Shown here piece after piece: positions 43,524 through 51,929 of a stretch of DNA of 64,000 bases; the stretch's first letter is position 1; every line of letters begins with the position of its first letter. Made by a program: the position numbers and the translations under genes. This DNA comes from Hymenobacter duratus (GTDB lineage: Bacteria; Bacteroidota; Bacteroidia; Cytophagales; Hymenobacteraceae). Where the stretch lies: NCBI RefSeq assembly GCF_014698995.1, contig NZ_JACWZZ010000002.1:1178001-1242000 (forward strand), in the 5' to 3' direction. Below the pieces are notes generated by a model. The model was not told the origin of the DNA, searched no databases, and was given only the letters and a program-made list of their open reading frames with translations.

Positions 43524-44336
43524 ATGGCTACTGATGGTGTCAAAATTATAGATGGCGACTATGCTCATGATCTGTATAACCAGTTTATGGATTTGTACGA
43601 TGCTGGCGCTTCGCTTGCAGAAATAGAAACGCAGTGTGGTAGTCAGCGCAACGATGCAGATCCTTTCGAGGAAGAAATTTTCGTTACCACATATGCACTC
43701 GCACTTTGGCAGATAGGAGAGCTTCCTGCTGATCTATTGGAGGAAACCCGGCGCATAGTTTCTAGAGAAGCAGGGGTAAGCGTCTTTACAGAGGAAGCTG
43801 GGCCTGCAGAAGGAAGAAAAAGAAAACGGGAACTAGAAAAACTGCTGAAGAGAATCAGTCAGCCGAATTTAAAGCCCAGGAAACGCAGAGTCTATACGGA
43901 CACTTCTGAGGTCATCTTTTCAGCGGGCGAGATTCTGATTTTCCAGCTTCCCTGTGCGCAATATTGTGCCACCATTTTGCTTAGTGTGCAGCAATACCGG
44001 GGGCGTTGCAACTACCAGTTCATGATAAGCACTTTCAAATCTGCACAGAAGCCCACTCTGGAGGACATCATTCATTCCCGCGTTGTAGGTAGACGTATCT
44101 GGTCGGGCGCAACGAACTCAGGGCATTTTATCACGGTGCCGGACATAATCAAAACAACCTCTAAATCGTTGCGTGCTTATGCCGATAGATTCGAATCCCT
44201 CGATACAGTTACCATCCGGGACGACGCAAAGCTGGTGGGCAGTTGTATCTCTGCCTCGGACTTTTCGGATTTTATCGACTCATGGGTAAATCCAGAACAA
44301 CCGGTCAAATCATTTTTCCTGAGCGAGCTTCTCTAA
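43524..44336 (+). CDS. Hypothetical protein, possibly immunity-like
   Basis: A 270-residue soluble protein with no sure family. ATG 43524 is chosen over a TTG at 43491. The N-terminal ~90 residues are acidic and helical (YNQFMDLYDAGASLAEIETQCG, ALALWQIGELPADLLEETRRIVSREAGV), then a basic linker (RKRKRELEKLLKR). The C-terminal part contains FSAGEILIFQLPCAQYCATILL, which resembles the first strands of the Imm26 immunity family; this is tentative. The gene is lower in GC than its surroundings and ends inside a perfect 25-bp palindrome. Confidence 0.5.
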   Translation: MATDGVKIIDGDYAHDLYNQFMDLYDAGASLAEIETQCGSQRNDADPFEEEIFVTTYALALWQIGELPADLLEETRRIVSREAGVSVFTEEAGPAEGRKRKRELEKLLKRISQPNLKPRKRRVYTDTSEVIFSAGEILIFQLPCAQYCATILLSVQQYRGRCNYQFMISTFKSAQKPTLEDIIHSRVVGRRIWSGATNSGHFITVPDIIKTTSKSLRAYADRFESLDTVTIRDDAKLVGSCISASDFSDFIDSWVNPEQPVKSFFLSELL

Positions 44337-44382
44337 ACAAAAACGGCGCCTGATGATTCAGGCGCCGTTTTTGTTTAGAGAA
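44329..44382. terminator. Perfect 25-bp palindrome serving two convergent genes
   Basis: 44329-44353 is fully complementary to 44358-44382, loop TGAT. The stem includes the last codons and TAA of the plus-strand gene and ends 10 bp before the aspS stop. A run of T follows the GC core on either strand. Confidence 0.9.
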
Positions 44383-44391
44383 GCAACAGGT

Positions 44392-46155
44392 CTATTTCCC
44401 TACCACGGCCGTAGCAATGCTCAGTTCCTTGAGCTGCGCGCCCGAAATCTGTGAGGGCGAGTCAATCATGACGTCGCGGCCGGAGTTGTTTTTGGGGAAG
44501 GCAATGAAGTCGCGGATGGAATCGGCACCGCCGAAGAGGCTGCAGAGGCGGTCGAAGCCGAAGGCAATGCCGCCGTGCGGAGGCGCGCCGTACTCGAAAG
44601 CGTCGAGCAGGAAGCCGAATTGCGCTTTGGCTTCTTCATCCGAGAAACCGAGCAACGAGAACATGCGGGCCTGCACCGCCCGGTCGTGGATGCGGATGGA
44701 GCCGCCGCCCACTTCCACGCCGTTGATGACCATATCGTAGGCGTTGGCGCGCACTTCGCCGATGGTGTCGGGCGAGTCGAGCAGGGCCACGTCCTCGGGC
44801 TTGGGCGAGGTGAACGGGTGGTGCATGGCGAAGTAGCGGCCTTCTTCCTCGATGTACTCGAGCAGCGGGAAATCCACCACCCACAGCGCCGAGAAGGTGT
44901 CCTTATCGCGCAAACCGAGGCGCTGGCCCATTTCCAGACGCAGCTCCGAGAGAGCCTTGCGGGTTTTGTTCGGCTCGCCGGCCAGAATGAGCAGCAGGTC
45001 ACCGGGCTGGGCGTTGAAAGCGGCTTTCCACTGCTGGAGTTGCTCCTGGCCGTAGAACTTATCCACCGACGATTTTACGGAGCCATCGGCTTCCACGCGG
45101 GCATAGATCAGGCCAGTGGCGCCAATCTGGGGGCGTTTCACGTACTCGGTCAGCTCGTCGAGCTGCTTGCGGGTGTAGCTGGCCGCGCCGGTGGCACAGA
45201 CGCCTACCACCAAGCCGGCGGCTTCAAACACCGGGAAGTTGTGGCCTTTGGCCACGTCGTTCAGCTCCACAAAACGCATATCGAAGCGCGTGTCGGGCTT
45301 ATCGTTGCCGTAGAAGCGCATGGCATCGGCGTAGGTTATACGCGGCAGCTGCCCGATTTCCAGGTTCTTCACCTCGCGGAACAGGTACTGCACCAGACCC
45401 TCGAAGGTATTCAGGATGTCTTCCTGCTCCACAAACGACATTTCGCAGTCAATCTGCGTGAATTCGGGCTGGCGGTCAGCGCGCAGATCCTCGTCGCGGA
45501 AGCACTTCACAATCTGGAAATACCTATCGAAGCCCGACACCATGAGCAGCTGCTTAAACGTCTGGGGCGACTGGGGCAGGGCGTAGAACTCGCCGGGGTT
45601 CATGCGGGAAGGCACCACGAAGTCGCGGGCGCCTTCGGGCGTGCTTTTGATGAGTACCGGCGTTTCCACTTCGATGAACTCCTGGCCATCCAAATAGCGG
45701 CGGGTAGCCTGGGCCACGCGGTGGCGCAGCATCAGGTTCTGGCGCACGGGGGCGCGGCGCAAATCGAGGTAGCGGTACTTCATCCGCAGGTCGTCGCCGC
45801 CGTCGGTGTCGTCCTCAATCAGGAAGGGCGGCAGCTTGGCCGGATTGAGCACATCAATCTTTTCCACCCGGATTTCAATGCCGCCGGTGGGCATTTTGTC
45901 GTTTTTGGAGTGGCGCTCGGCTACTTTGCCCGTCACCGAAAGCACAAACTCGCGGCCCAGCTGTCGGGCCTGCTCGCGCACTTCGGCAGTTTCCACGCCT
46001 TCTTCCAGGGCCAGCTGCGTGAGGCCGTACCGGTCGCGCAGATCCACCCACAGAATGCCGCCTTTGTCGCGGGTGCGCTGCACCCAGCCGCAGAGCGTGA
46101 CGGTTTGGCCAATGTGTTCGGGGCGTAAGTCGCCGCAGGTATGAGTCCGGAGCAT
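44392..46155 (-). CDS. aspS: Aspartate--tRNA ligase
   Basis: A class IIb aminoacyl-tRNA synthetase that charges tRNA-Asp in the cytosol, 587 residues. It has an N-terminal OB-fold anticodon-binding domain ([26 protein letters not shown]), motif 2 [28 protein letters not shown], the bacterial GAD insertion in the middle, and motif 3 GIAFGFDRL near the C-terminus. Start ATG 46155. It is convergent with the hypothetical gene and shares its terminator hairpin. Confidence 0.96.
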   Translation of the reverse strand: MLRTHTCGDLRPEHIGQTVTLCGWVQRTRDKGGILWVDLRDRYGLTQLALEEGVETAEVREQARQLGREFVLSVTGKVAERHSKNDKMPTGGIEIRVEKIDVLNPAKLPPFLIEDDTDGGDDLRMKYRYLDLRRAPVRQNLMLRHRVAQATRRYLDGQEFIEVETPVLIKSTPEGARDFVVPSRMNPGEFYALPQSPQTFKQLLMVSGFDRYFQIVKCFRDEDLRADRQPEFTQIDCEMSFVEQEDILNTFEGLVQYLFREVKNLEIGQLPRITYADAMRFYGNDKPDTRFDMRFVELNDVAKGHNFPVFEAAGLVVGVCATGAASYTRKQLDELTEYVKRPQIGATGLIYARVEADGSVKSSVDKFYGQEQLQQWKAAFNAQPGDLLLILAGEPNKTRKALSELRLEMGQRLGLRDKDTFSALWVVDFPLLEYIEEEGRYFAMHHPFTSPKPEDVALLDSPDTIGEVRANAYDMVINGVEVGGGSIRIHDRAVQARMFSLLGFSDEEAKAQFGFLLDAFEYGAPPHGGIAFGFDRLCSLFGGADSIRDFIAFPKNNSGRDVMIDSPSQISGAQLKELSIATAVVGK

Positions 46156-46162
46156 TTCAGTA

Positions 46163-46255
46163 GAGCTGAGTGGTGAGACCTTAGAGGTGAGAATGGTGAG
46201 GAAGCCCAGGCAGCCAGGTTTTCTCTCGTCTGATTTCTTCGTTCTGAGGTCTATA
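46163..46255. repeat. Degenerate heptamer-word inverted repeat
   Basis: Purine-rich words GAGCTGA, GTGGTGA, GACCTTA, GAGGTGA (46163-46190) face pyrimidine-rich words TTCTCTC, GTCTGAT, TTCTTCG, TTCTGAG, GTCTATA (46221-46255). Pairing is weaker than at the other loci. The rest of the gap to 46465 shows no gene. Confidence 0.45.
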
Positions 46256-46465
46256 CTAATAGCGAAGGTAGGCAGGAAAAATCAGTCAGGGAGGGAAAAA
46301 ACGTGGCTGGCAGGCTGATACTGCGGATGTAGCGTGGCGGAATACTTCACGATTTAAGCGGCGCATCAGGGTTTTGCGTAAGCTTGCGAAAAATTGGTAC
46401 GGAGTATGCAAAAGGCATTTCCCGAACCAACTCCCCTCCGACCACAACCTCTTTTTTGCCTTCCT

Positions 46466-46918
46466 ATGAAACGCCCCGTTCTGCTTGCTCTGGCTGCTAC
46501 CCTCCTTTCCTTCTCAGCCGCTCAGGCCCAGACCAAGATCAAAACCAAAGCCAAAACGGCAAATGGCACCGAGGTTAAAACCAAGTCCGAAGCGGAGGCC
46601 GTGACTCTCAGCGGCCCCATCAAGCGGGTGGAAACTCTGTCGGGCATCGACGTGTTTCCGGCCTCCAACGGCCAGACCATCATGCTCAGCTTTACCCAGC
46701 AGTTTACCAAGCCCGGCACGCTGGTGATGACCAACTATAAAAAGCAGCCGGTGTATACCACAGAACTCGACCCGGCCAACAACACCGGCGAACCGGTAGA
46801 CTTGGGCCGCATTCCGGCCGGCACCTACCTCATTGAGGCCAAAACCGGCAACTACGTTTACTGGAAGAGCGTCAAGATTAAATATCCGGCGGCTCCGATG
46901 GCCAAGAAGCGCCGCTAA
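46466..46918 (+). CDS. Exported protein with a sorting-tail-like C-terminus
   Basis: A 150-residue product. ATG 46466 gives a signal peptide (hydrophobic residues ~5-17, cleavage after AQA). A short Lys/Thr-rich stretch (TKIKTKAKTANGTEVKTKS) follows. The last ~95 residues (DVFPASNGQTIMLSFTQQF ... GTLVMTN ... DLGRIPAGTYLIEAKTGN) resemble a T9SS type A sorting domain without its cargo. It may be a degenerate or stand-alone tail protein. Function unknown. A terminator follows. Confidence 0.65.
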   Translation: MKRPVLLALAATLLSFSAAQAQTKIKTKAKTANGTEVKTKSEAEAVTLSGPIKRVETLSGIDVFPASNGQTIMLSFTQQFTKPGTLVMTNYKKQPVYTTELDPANNTGEPVDLGRIPAGTYLIEAKTGNYVYWKSVKIKYPAAPMAKKRR

Positions 46919-46942
46919 CGGCCTTTTAAGCAGCCCATTTGC

Positions 46943-46975
46943 AAGCTCCGGAGTCGTTGCGGCTTCGGAGCTTTG
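46943..46975 (+). terminator. Terminator hairpin
   Basis: AAGCTCCG (46943-46950) pairs with CGGAGCTT (46966-46973), with further G-T pairs inside, followed by TTG. Confidence 0.65.
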
Positions 46976-47055
46976 TGTTTGCGGCACTACCAGGCGGCCT
47001 AGTAGTCGTTTGGGACCTGGCAGGGCTCCTTTCCGGGCCTGACGCCTCATCCTCG

Positions 47056-47063
47056 TACCTTTG
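47056..47063 (+). promoter_or_regulatory. -7 promoter box TACCTTTG close to the start codon
   Basis: The same nonamer TACCTTTGC as at nuoA, ending 9 bp before the ATG at 47073. The leader would be only about five bases. Confidence 0.6.
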
Positions 47064-47072
47064 CCTGCGTCT

Positions 47073-47639
47073 ATGAAAACTACTTCCTCTTTTTTCCGCC
47101 TTGCGCCGCTGCTGTTTTTGCTGCTGGGTCTGGTGGCCTTCGCGGCTCCCAAGCTCAAAAAAACAGCTATCAACAAAAGCATCAGCGTGGGCGTGCCCGA
47201 CGGCTTTCAGGCGCTGCCCGATGATGGTATTGCCGTGAAATACCCGTCGCCGCGCAAGCCGCTGGCAGTGTTCAGCAACCCCAGTGGCCGCGTCGACTTC
47301 AGCGTGGCCCAGAAGCCCAGCACCTTCAGCAACCGCGACTACGCCCTGCTGCTGAAGATTTACAAGGCCAGTATCCAGAACATGTACTCCAAGGTCGATT
47401 TTCTGGCCGAGGACATCCGCACCATCAACAAGCGTGATTTTGTGGTGCTGGAGTTCGTCTCGACAGTGGCCGACAACCGCCGCACCAGCAACCTGGCCCC
47501 CATTCGACGCTACCAGATGGTGCAGTACACCATCACCGGCGACCAGCTCACGGTGTTCACCTTCGTGGCTCCCGCCGATGAGCAGGCCCAGTGGCAGCCC
47601 ACCGCGCAGGCCGTGATGCAGAGCATTGTGATGAAGTAG
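47073..47639 (+). CDS. Hypothetical exported protein (PsbP/DUF1795-like)
   Basis: A 188-residue protein with an N-terminal signal or anchor (hydrophobic residues ~8-25, FAAPKLKK after it). The mature part has the pattern ISVGVPDGFQALPDDGIAVKYPSPRKPLAVFSNPSGRVDFSV and later QMVQYTITGDQLTVFTFVAP and AQAVMQSIVMK. This resembles PsbP-like or DUF1795-type alpha/beta sandwich proteins, where a final helix packs on a sheet. The role is unknown. ATG 47073 is supported by the promoter box just upstream. Confidence 0.6.
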   Translation: MKTTSSFFRLAPLLFLLLGLVAFAAPKLKKTAINKSISVGVPDGFQALPDDGIAVKYPSPRKPLAVFSNPSGRVDFSVAQKPSTFSNRDYALLLKIYKASIQNMYSKVDFLAEDIRTINKRDFVVLEFVSTVADNRRTSNLAPIRRYQMVQYTITGDQLTVFTFVAPADEQAQWQPTAQAVMQSIVMK

Positions 47640-47648
47640 TTTGATGGG

Positions 47649-47760
47649 GTGATAGATGATTGTTAGTTGTTAGTGGCTGATTATTGATTGCTGACAGGCT
47701 GGCTTCTTTTGCTATAAACAATTAACAATCACCATCTAACACCCAGCAATCAGCCATTTG
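47649..47760. repeat. Heptamer-word inverted repeat upstream of tadA
   Basis: Left words GTGATAG, ATGATTG, TTAGTTG, TTAGTGG, CTGATTA, TTGATTG, CTGACAG (47649-47697) face CAATTAA, CAATCAC, CATCTAA, CACCCAG, CAATCAG, CCATTTG (47719-47760). It is one of the longest examples, with seven and six words per arm. Confidence 0.82.
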
Positions 47761-47771
47761 CAAGCAACAAC

Positions 47772-48203
47772 ATGTCCGACGAGCAGTACATGCGCGAGGC
47801 GCTGAAGCAGGCGCGGTATGCTTTTGCGGAAGAGGAAATTCCGATTGGGGCCGTGGTGGTGCTGGACCGGCAGATTATTGCGCGGGCCTACAACCAGACT
47901 GAAAAGCTGCGCGACGTGACGGCCCACGCCGAAATGCTGGCCCTGACGGCCGCCGCCAACCACGTCGGCAACAAGTACCTCTCCGACTGCACGCTCTACG
48001 TGACGGTGGAGCCCTGCGTGATGTGCGCCGGCGCCACAGCCTGGGCCCAGTTGCGGCGCGTGGTATATGGCGCCGATGAGCCTAAATTCGGGTACCGGCG
48101 CCACGGCAACCTACTGCATCCGAAAGCGGAAGTGGTGACGGGCGTGCTGGGCACGGAGTGCGGCGAGATAATGCGGGAGTTTTTCGCGCGGAAGCGGAAA
48201 TAG
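47772..48203 (+). CDS. tadA: tRNA-specific adenosine deaminase
   Basis: A zinc deaminase that converts adenosine 34 of tRNA-Arg(ACG) to inosine, essential for decoding CGN codons. The 143-residue protein shows the catalytic HAE motif (His52, Glu54 in TAHAEMLAL) and the second zinc motif PCVMC (Cys82, Cys85), plus the C-terminal helix EIMREFFARKRK that contacts tRNA. A closely related guanine deaminase is less likely given the C-terminus. ATG 47772 lies shortly behind the heptamer repeat. Confidence 0.88.
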   Translation: MSDEQYMREALKQARYAFAEEEIPIGAVVVLDRQIIARAYNQTEKLRDVTAHAEMLALTAAANHVGNKYLSDCTLYVTVEPCVMCAGATAWAQLRRVVYGADEPKFGYRRHGNLLHPKAEVVTGVLGTECGEIMREFFARKRK

Positions 48204-48314
48204 GCTACTTTTGGCCGGCTCCGCAACCCTGACCGGGGTGCGGCGGTTATACTCTGACGCGGGGCTGGCCCCGCATCCGGTTTTTCTCTCCCATCACCTC
48301 AAAACCCAACTACT

Positions 48315-48923
48315 ATGGCTTTCGAACTGCCCAAACTGCCCTACGCCTACGACGCTCTGGAGCCGCACATCGATGCGCAGACGATGGAAATTCACCATAC
48401 CAAGCACCACCAGGCCTACGTCACGAACCTCAACAACGCCATTGCCGGCACCGAGCTGGAAGGCAAGAGCCTCGAAGACCTGATGCAAAATATTGCTTCG
48501 GCTCCGGCTGCGGTGCGCAACAACGGCGGTGGCCACTGGAACCATTCCCTGTTCTGGACCATTCTGGGCCCGAACGGCGGCGGTGAGCCCACAGGTGCAG
48601 TAGGCGATGCCATCACGAAGGCATTCGGCAGCTACGAGAAATTCAAGGAAGAATTCACGAAAGCCGCTACCACGCGCTTCGGTTCCGGCTGGGCCTGGCT
48701 GTGCAAGCAGACCGACGGCTCGGTGAAGATCTGCTCGACGCCTAACCAAGACAACCCGCTGATGCCGGACTCCGGCTGCCAGGGCACGCCCGTACTGGGC
48801 CTCGATGTATGGGAGCATGCCTACTACCTCAAGTACCAGAACCGCCGCCCCGACTACATTGCCGCGTTCTACAACGCCATCAACTGGGACGAAGTGAACC
48901 GCCGTTTCGCCGAAGCTGCTTAA
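48315..48923 (+). CDS. Superoxide dismutase (Fe/Mn family)
   Basis: A cytosolic enzyme that dismutates superoxide to oxygen and hydrogen peroxide. The 202-residue protein starts with [30 protein letters not shown]. Metal ligands are His27, His77 in WNHSLFW, and the Asp and His of [13 protein letters not shown]. The [12 protein letters not shown] region fits the Mn or cambialistic type rather than the strict Fe type, though the metal cannot be assigned with certainty. Single gene with its own terminator. Confidence 0.93.
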   Translation: MAFELPKLPYAYDALEPHIDAQTMEIHHTKHHQAYVTNLNNAIAGTELEGKSLEDLMQNIASAPAAVRNNGGGHWNHSLFWTILGPNGGGEPTGAVGDAITKAFGSYEKFKEEFTKAATTRFGSGWAWLCKQTDGSVKICSTPNQDNPLMPDSGCQGTPVLGLDVWEHAYYLKYQNRRPDYIAAFYNAINWDEVNRRFAEAA

Positions 48924-48940
48924 CGCTTTCGGGCATTAAC

Positions 48941-48976
48941 AAAAAAGGGCCTTCTGCATGCATGAGGCCCTTTTTT
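48941..48976 (+). terminator. Terminator after sod
   Basis: AAAAAAGGGCC (48941-48951) pairs perfectly with GGCCCTTTTTT (48966-48976). Confidence 0.9.
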
Positions 48977-48990
48977 ATTCGCATTGGTAC

Positions 48991-49299
48991 TCAGGCTGAG
49001 TCGGTGCCGGGTGAGAGGTAGCGCTGCAACGACTGCACGTAGGTTTCGAAGGCCGTGACGCCCTGCTGCGTGATGGCACAGCGCGTGAGCGGATAGCTGC
49101 CGTTGAACTCCTTGGTGAGCGTGAGGTAGCCGGCGTCGCGGAGCTTGCCAAGCTGCACGCTGAGGTTGCCGGCCGTGGCCCCGGTTTTCTCCTTCAGGAA
49201 AGTGAATTCCGCTTCTCGCACGCTCAGCAGCAACGACATAACGGCCAGCCGCAGCTGCGAGTGCAGCAGCGGGTCGAGGTCCTCAAACGGCGCGGCCAC
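48991..49299 (-). CDS. Winged-helix transcriptional regulator (MarR/PadR-like)
   Basis: A 102-residue regulator. The GTG at 49299 is chosen because relatives begin right before the conserved segment PFEDLDPLLHSQLRLAVMSLLL; this start overlaps the upstream gene by 17 bp. The helix-turn-helix is FTFLKEKTGATAGNLSVQLGKLRDAGYL, followed by a wing with TRCAITQQG and a dimerisation helix. The overlap with the membrane protein gene points to one operon and to regulation of these membrane proteins. Confidence 0.82.
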   Translation of the reverse strand: MAAPFEDLDPLLHSQLRLAVMSLLLSVREAEFTFLKEKTGATAGNLSVQLGKLRDAGYLTLTKEFNGSYPLTRCAITQQGVTAFETYVQSLQRYLSPGTDSA

Positions 49300-49876
49300 G
49301 GCGGTATTGGCTTTTGAGCAAATGCCCTGGCACAATGTAGGCGACCAGCACGGCCGCCGCAACCAGCAGCAATTGCGCATCAAATGATACGCGGAAGGCT
49401 ACCGTGGCCAAAATCCAGCAGGCAGCCCCGCCCCAGATGAGCGGCCGGAAACGTAGCGCCCCACCCGTAGCGAAGGTTCCCAGCCCGTAGAGCGCAATAA
49501 TGAGCGGATAGGCCTTGCCCCAGCCATATGCGGCGCCAACCCCAATCAGCATCACCATCAGCACGCCAAAGCCGCCCCACAGGTACACCATGAAATCGGC
49601 CTGGGCGGTGCGCACCCGCTCCCGCCTGACACGCCGGGCGCCGTTTACGAATGCCGCCACTGAGCCCAGGCCCATCAGCACGGGCCAGGCCAGCCAGGGT
49701 TTATCGTAGCCGGAGTGCAGCAGGCCATAGTGCCCCAACGCCGCTATCAGGACCAGCCAGCCCCAGAGCAGCAAGTCGAAGGAATGGTCGCTCAGGTCCT
49801 GCTTGGCGGCCTGAATCATCTCCTGAATCAGGCGCAGGCTTTCGGGTGCCGACAAGGGTTTTTCGGAAGTTTCCAT
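49283..49876 (-). CDS. Hypothetical multi-pass membrane protein
   Basis: A 197-residue protein with a soluble N-terminal helix (SAPESLRLIQEMIQAAKQDLSDHSF) and then about five membrane segments (residues ~33-52, 62-78, 95-115, 120-137 and 145-180). Two-gene units of such a protein with a small winged-helix regulator are frequent in Bacteroidota; the function of the pair is unknown. The stop overlaps the start of the regulator. Start ATG 49876. Confidence 0.65.
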   Translation of the reverse strand: METSEKPLSAPESLRLIQEMIQAAKQDLSDHSFDLLLWGWLVLIAALGHYGLLHSGYDKPWLAWPVLMGLGSVAAFVNGARRVRRERVRTAQADFMVYLWGGFGVLMVMLIGVGAAYGWGKAYPLIIALYGLGTFATGGALRFRPLIWGGAACWILATVAFRVSFDAQLLLVAAAVLVAYIVPGHLLKSQYRRGRAV

Positions 49877-49888
49877 GAGTGGAAGCGG

Positions 49889-50203
49889 TTAGAAAAGCTG
49901 AAAAAACGGATTGAAGCCGGCTGGCCGGGCCGGGGCTTTTAGCGGCTGCGCCGGCCGGAGTGCTGCCGCCGGCGGTGGCCCGGTGGCCCGGCCGCTCTGC
50001 GGGAGCCAGCCCGGCAGCGCCGCCCCGAGCAGCACCAGGCCCAGCAGTACGCCGGCAGCCAGCCAGGCTTCCAGCACCCCCGCTCCATAGCTCAGCAGCA
50101 CCACGCTGGCCAGCGCAAGCGCCCGGCCCGATGCGGCGGCAAACCGGTGCAGGGCGCCGGCAGTGCCAGACGGCAGAAATGTGACAGTAGACCGGGCTTC
50201 CAT
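49889..50203 (-). CDS. Hypothetical small membrane protein
   Basis: A 104-residue protein with two hydrophobic segments (about residues 27-45 and 47-66) and a Pro/Ala-rich C-terminal tail. It is the first gene of the three-gene minus-strand operon, 12 bp upstream of the next gene, and lies directly behind the AT-rich palindromic promoter. No family was recognised. Confidence 0.55.
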   Translation of the reverse strand: MEARSTVTFLPSGTAGALHRFAAASGRALALASVVLLSYGAGVLEAWLAAGVLLGLVLLGAALPGWLPQSGRATGPPPAAALRPAQPLKAPARPAGFNPFFQLF

Positions 50204-50242
50204 AGCAGTAGTTGAAGAAGAGGAATAACTGATTCAACGTTA

Positions 50243-50272
50243 CAAATATAAACCAGTTTATATTATAAACAA
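50243..50272 (-). promoter_or_regulatory. Palindromic promoter/operator of the regulator operon
   Basis: On the minus strand, TTG (50272-50270), 19 bp, TATATTTG (50250-50243). Between and over the boxes lie two overlapping perfect inverted repeats: AATATAAAC-CA-GTTTATATT (50245-50264) and GTTTATA-T-TATAAAC (50256-50270). A dimeric repressor bound there would cover the promoter. Confidence 0.6.
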
Positions 50273-50347
50273 CATTACAACACAAACTTTTTATTCTGTA
50301 CCTACCTCCGTCGGCCCTTCGGGCATTTTCGCCTTTCTGATTTTACC

Positions 50348-50355
50348 TATCTTTG
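50348..50355 (+). promoter_or_regulatory. -7 promoter box of the nucleoside permease gene
   Basis: TATCTTTG, with TTTTC about 19 bp upstream as a weak -33 box. The leader to the ATG at 50542 would be about 180 nt. Confidence 0.45.
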
Positions 50356-50541
50356 AAGGCTTGGCTGCGCCTGTGGCCGGGCTGTTCTTTCCTCCACTCT
50401 TCCCACTTTCTTTTCGGGCAGATTGACCAGACTGGCCAGCAGCGCACTTATTCCGGGGTGCTGCAGCCCTGTACCAGAAAGCCGTTGGTACAGCTGCATC
50501 AATTTTCCCGCAAAGGCCTCCCACCTTCAACCCAAACCGGC

Positions 50542-51828
50542 ATGAGTACCAAGCTGCGTCTCACTATTCTGAGCTTTCTACAGTTTTTTATCTGGGGCTC
50601 GTGGCTGATAACCATTGGGGCATACTGGTTTCAGACCAAGCAGTGGTCGGGCGCGCAGTTCGGGGCCATCTTCTCCACCATGGGCATTGCCTCCATCTTT
50701 ATGCCCTCGCTCATGGGCATCGTGGCCGATAAGTGGGTGAATGCCGAGAAGCTTTACGGTGTGCTGCACATCCTGGGCGGCGTGGTGCTTTGCACCATTC
50801 CCATGGTTACGGACCCCGGCATGTTCTTCTGGGTGATTCTGCTGAACATGATTTTCTACATGCCCACGCTGGCGCTTTCCATTGCCGTATCGTACTCGGT
50901 GCTCAAGCGTGAGGGGCTGGATGTGGTGAAAGACTATCCGCCCATCCGGGTGTGGGGCACCATTGGCTTTATCGTGGCCATGTGGACGGTGAGCTTGCTG
51001 GGCTTTGAGAAGTCGGCCAGCCAGTTCTACGTGGCGGCCGGCGCGGCTATTCTGCTGGGCTTCTACTCGTTTACGCTGCCTAAGTGCCCGCCGCCCTCCA
51101 AAGACACGCCCAGCCGCTCCCTGGTAGATGCGCTGGGCCTGAAGTCGTTTGCGTTGCTGCGCGACACCAAGATGCTCACCTTCTTCCTGTTCGCGCTGCT
51201 ACTGGGTGCGGCCCTGCAACTCACGAATGCCTACGGCGACACCTTCCTGCACGATTTCGACAAGGTACCGGCCTACCAGGATACGCTGGCCGTGAAGTAT
51301 CCGGCCATCATCATGTCCATCTCGCAGATTTCTGAGACGCTGTTTATCCTGGCCATCCCGTTCTTCCTGCGTCGTTTTGGCATCAAACAGGTTATGTTTT
51401 TCAGCATGATAGCCTGGGTATTGCGCTTTGGGCTGCTGGCGTACGGCAACCCCGGCCCGGGCCTCTGGATGGTTATTCTCTCGTGCATTGTGTATGGCAT
51501 GGCCTTCGACTTCTTCAATATTTCGGGCTCGCTGTTCGTCGAAACCCAGACCACGTCTTCCATTCGGGCCAGTGCGCAGGGCCTGTTCATGATGATGACC
51601 AATGGCTTTGGCGCGGTGCTGGGCAGCTCGGTCAGCGGCGTTGTTATCGAGAAGTATTTCACCGCTGCTGATGGTGTTACCAAGGACTGGCAGGGCATCT
51701 GGCTGTCTTTCGCCGGCTACGCGCTGGTTATTGCGGTGCTGTTCATCATCCTGTTCAAGCACAAGCATACTGCTCAGGAAGTACCCGAAACCGCCGAAGA
51801 GCCTCTTCTGACCGTCGAACAGGCGTAG
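50542..51828 (+). CDS. Nucleoside permease (MFS, NupG/XapB family)
   Basis: A proton-coupled nucleoside importer of the inner membrane. The 428-residue protein has twelve hydrophobic segments. It starts with LRLTILSFLQFFIWGSWLITIGAYWF, the typical NupG-family first helix, followed by FSTMGIASIFMPSLMGIVADKWVNAEKLY, the MFS loop 2-3 signature. YPPIRVWGTIGFIVAMW lies in the middle and the C-terminus is acidic. ATG 50542 is used because frames upstream have no membrane-protein character. With tdk, ndk and the nucleotidase it fits nucleoside salvage. Confidence 0.87.
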   Translation: MSTKLRLTILSFLQFFIWGSWLITIGAYWFQTKQWSGAQFGAIFSTMGIASIFMPSLMGIVADKWVNAEKLYGVLHILGGVVLCTIPMVTDPGMFFWVILLNMIFYMPTLALSIAVSYSVLKREGLDVVKDYPPIRVWGTIGFIVAMWTVSLLGFEKSASQFYVAAGAAILLGFYSFTLPKCPPPSKDTPSRSLVDALGLKSFALLRDTKMLTFFLFALLLGAALQLTNAYGDTFLHDFDKVPAYQDTLAVKYPAIIMSISQISETLFILAIPFFLRRFGIKQVMFFSMIAWVLRFGLLAYGNPGPGLWMVILSCIVYGMAFDFFNISGSLFVETQTTSSIRASAQGLFMMMTNGFGAVLGSSVSGVVIEKYFTAADGVTKDWQGIWLSFAGYALVIAVLFIILFKHKHTAQEVPETAEEPLLTVEQA

Positions 51829-51929
51829 GCCTGCCGTCGCCTACGCAACGCCCTTTCCTGCGCCGCTCGCACCACCATTTAGGCGGAACGGGCGGCGCAG
51901 TTCTTTTTCTTCTTTGTCGTTACCCGTCC

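Noticed and set aside
44186..44200. GATTCGAATCCC, similar to a tRNA T-loop
   Set aside because: It lies inside the coding frame of the 43524 gene and has no acceptor or anticodon stems around it.
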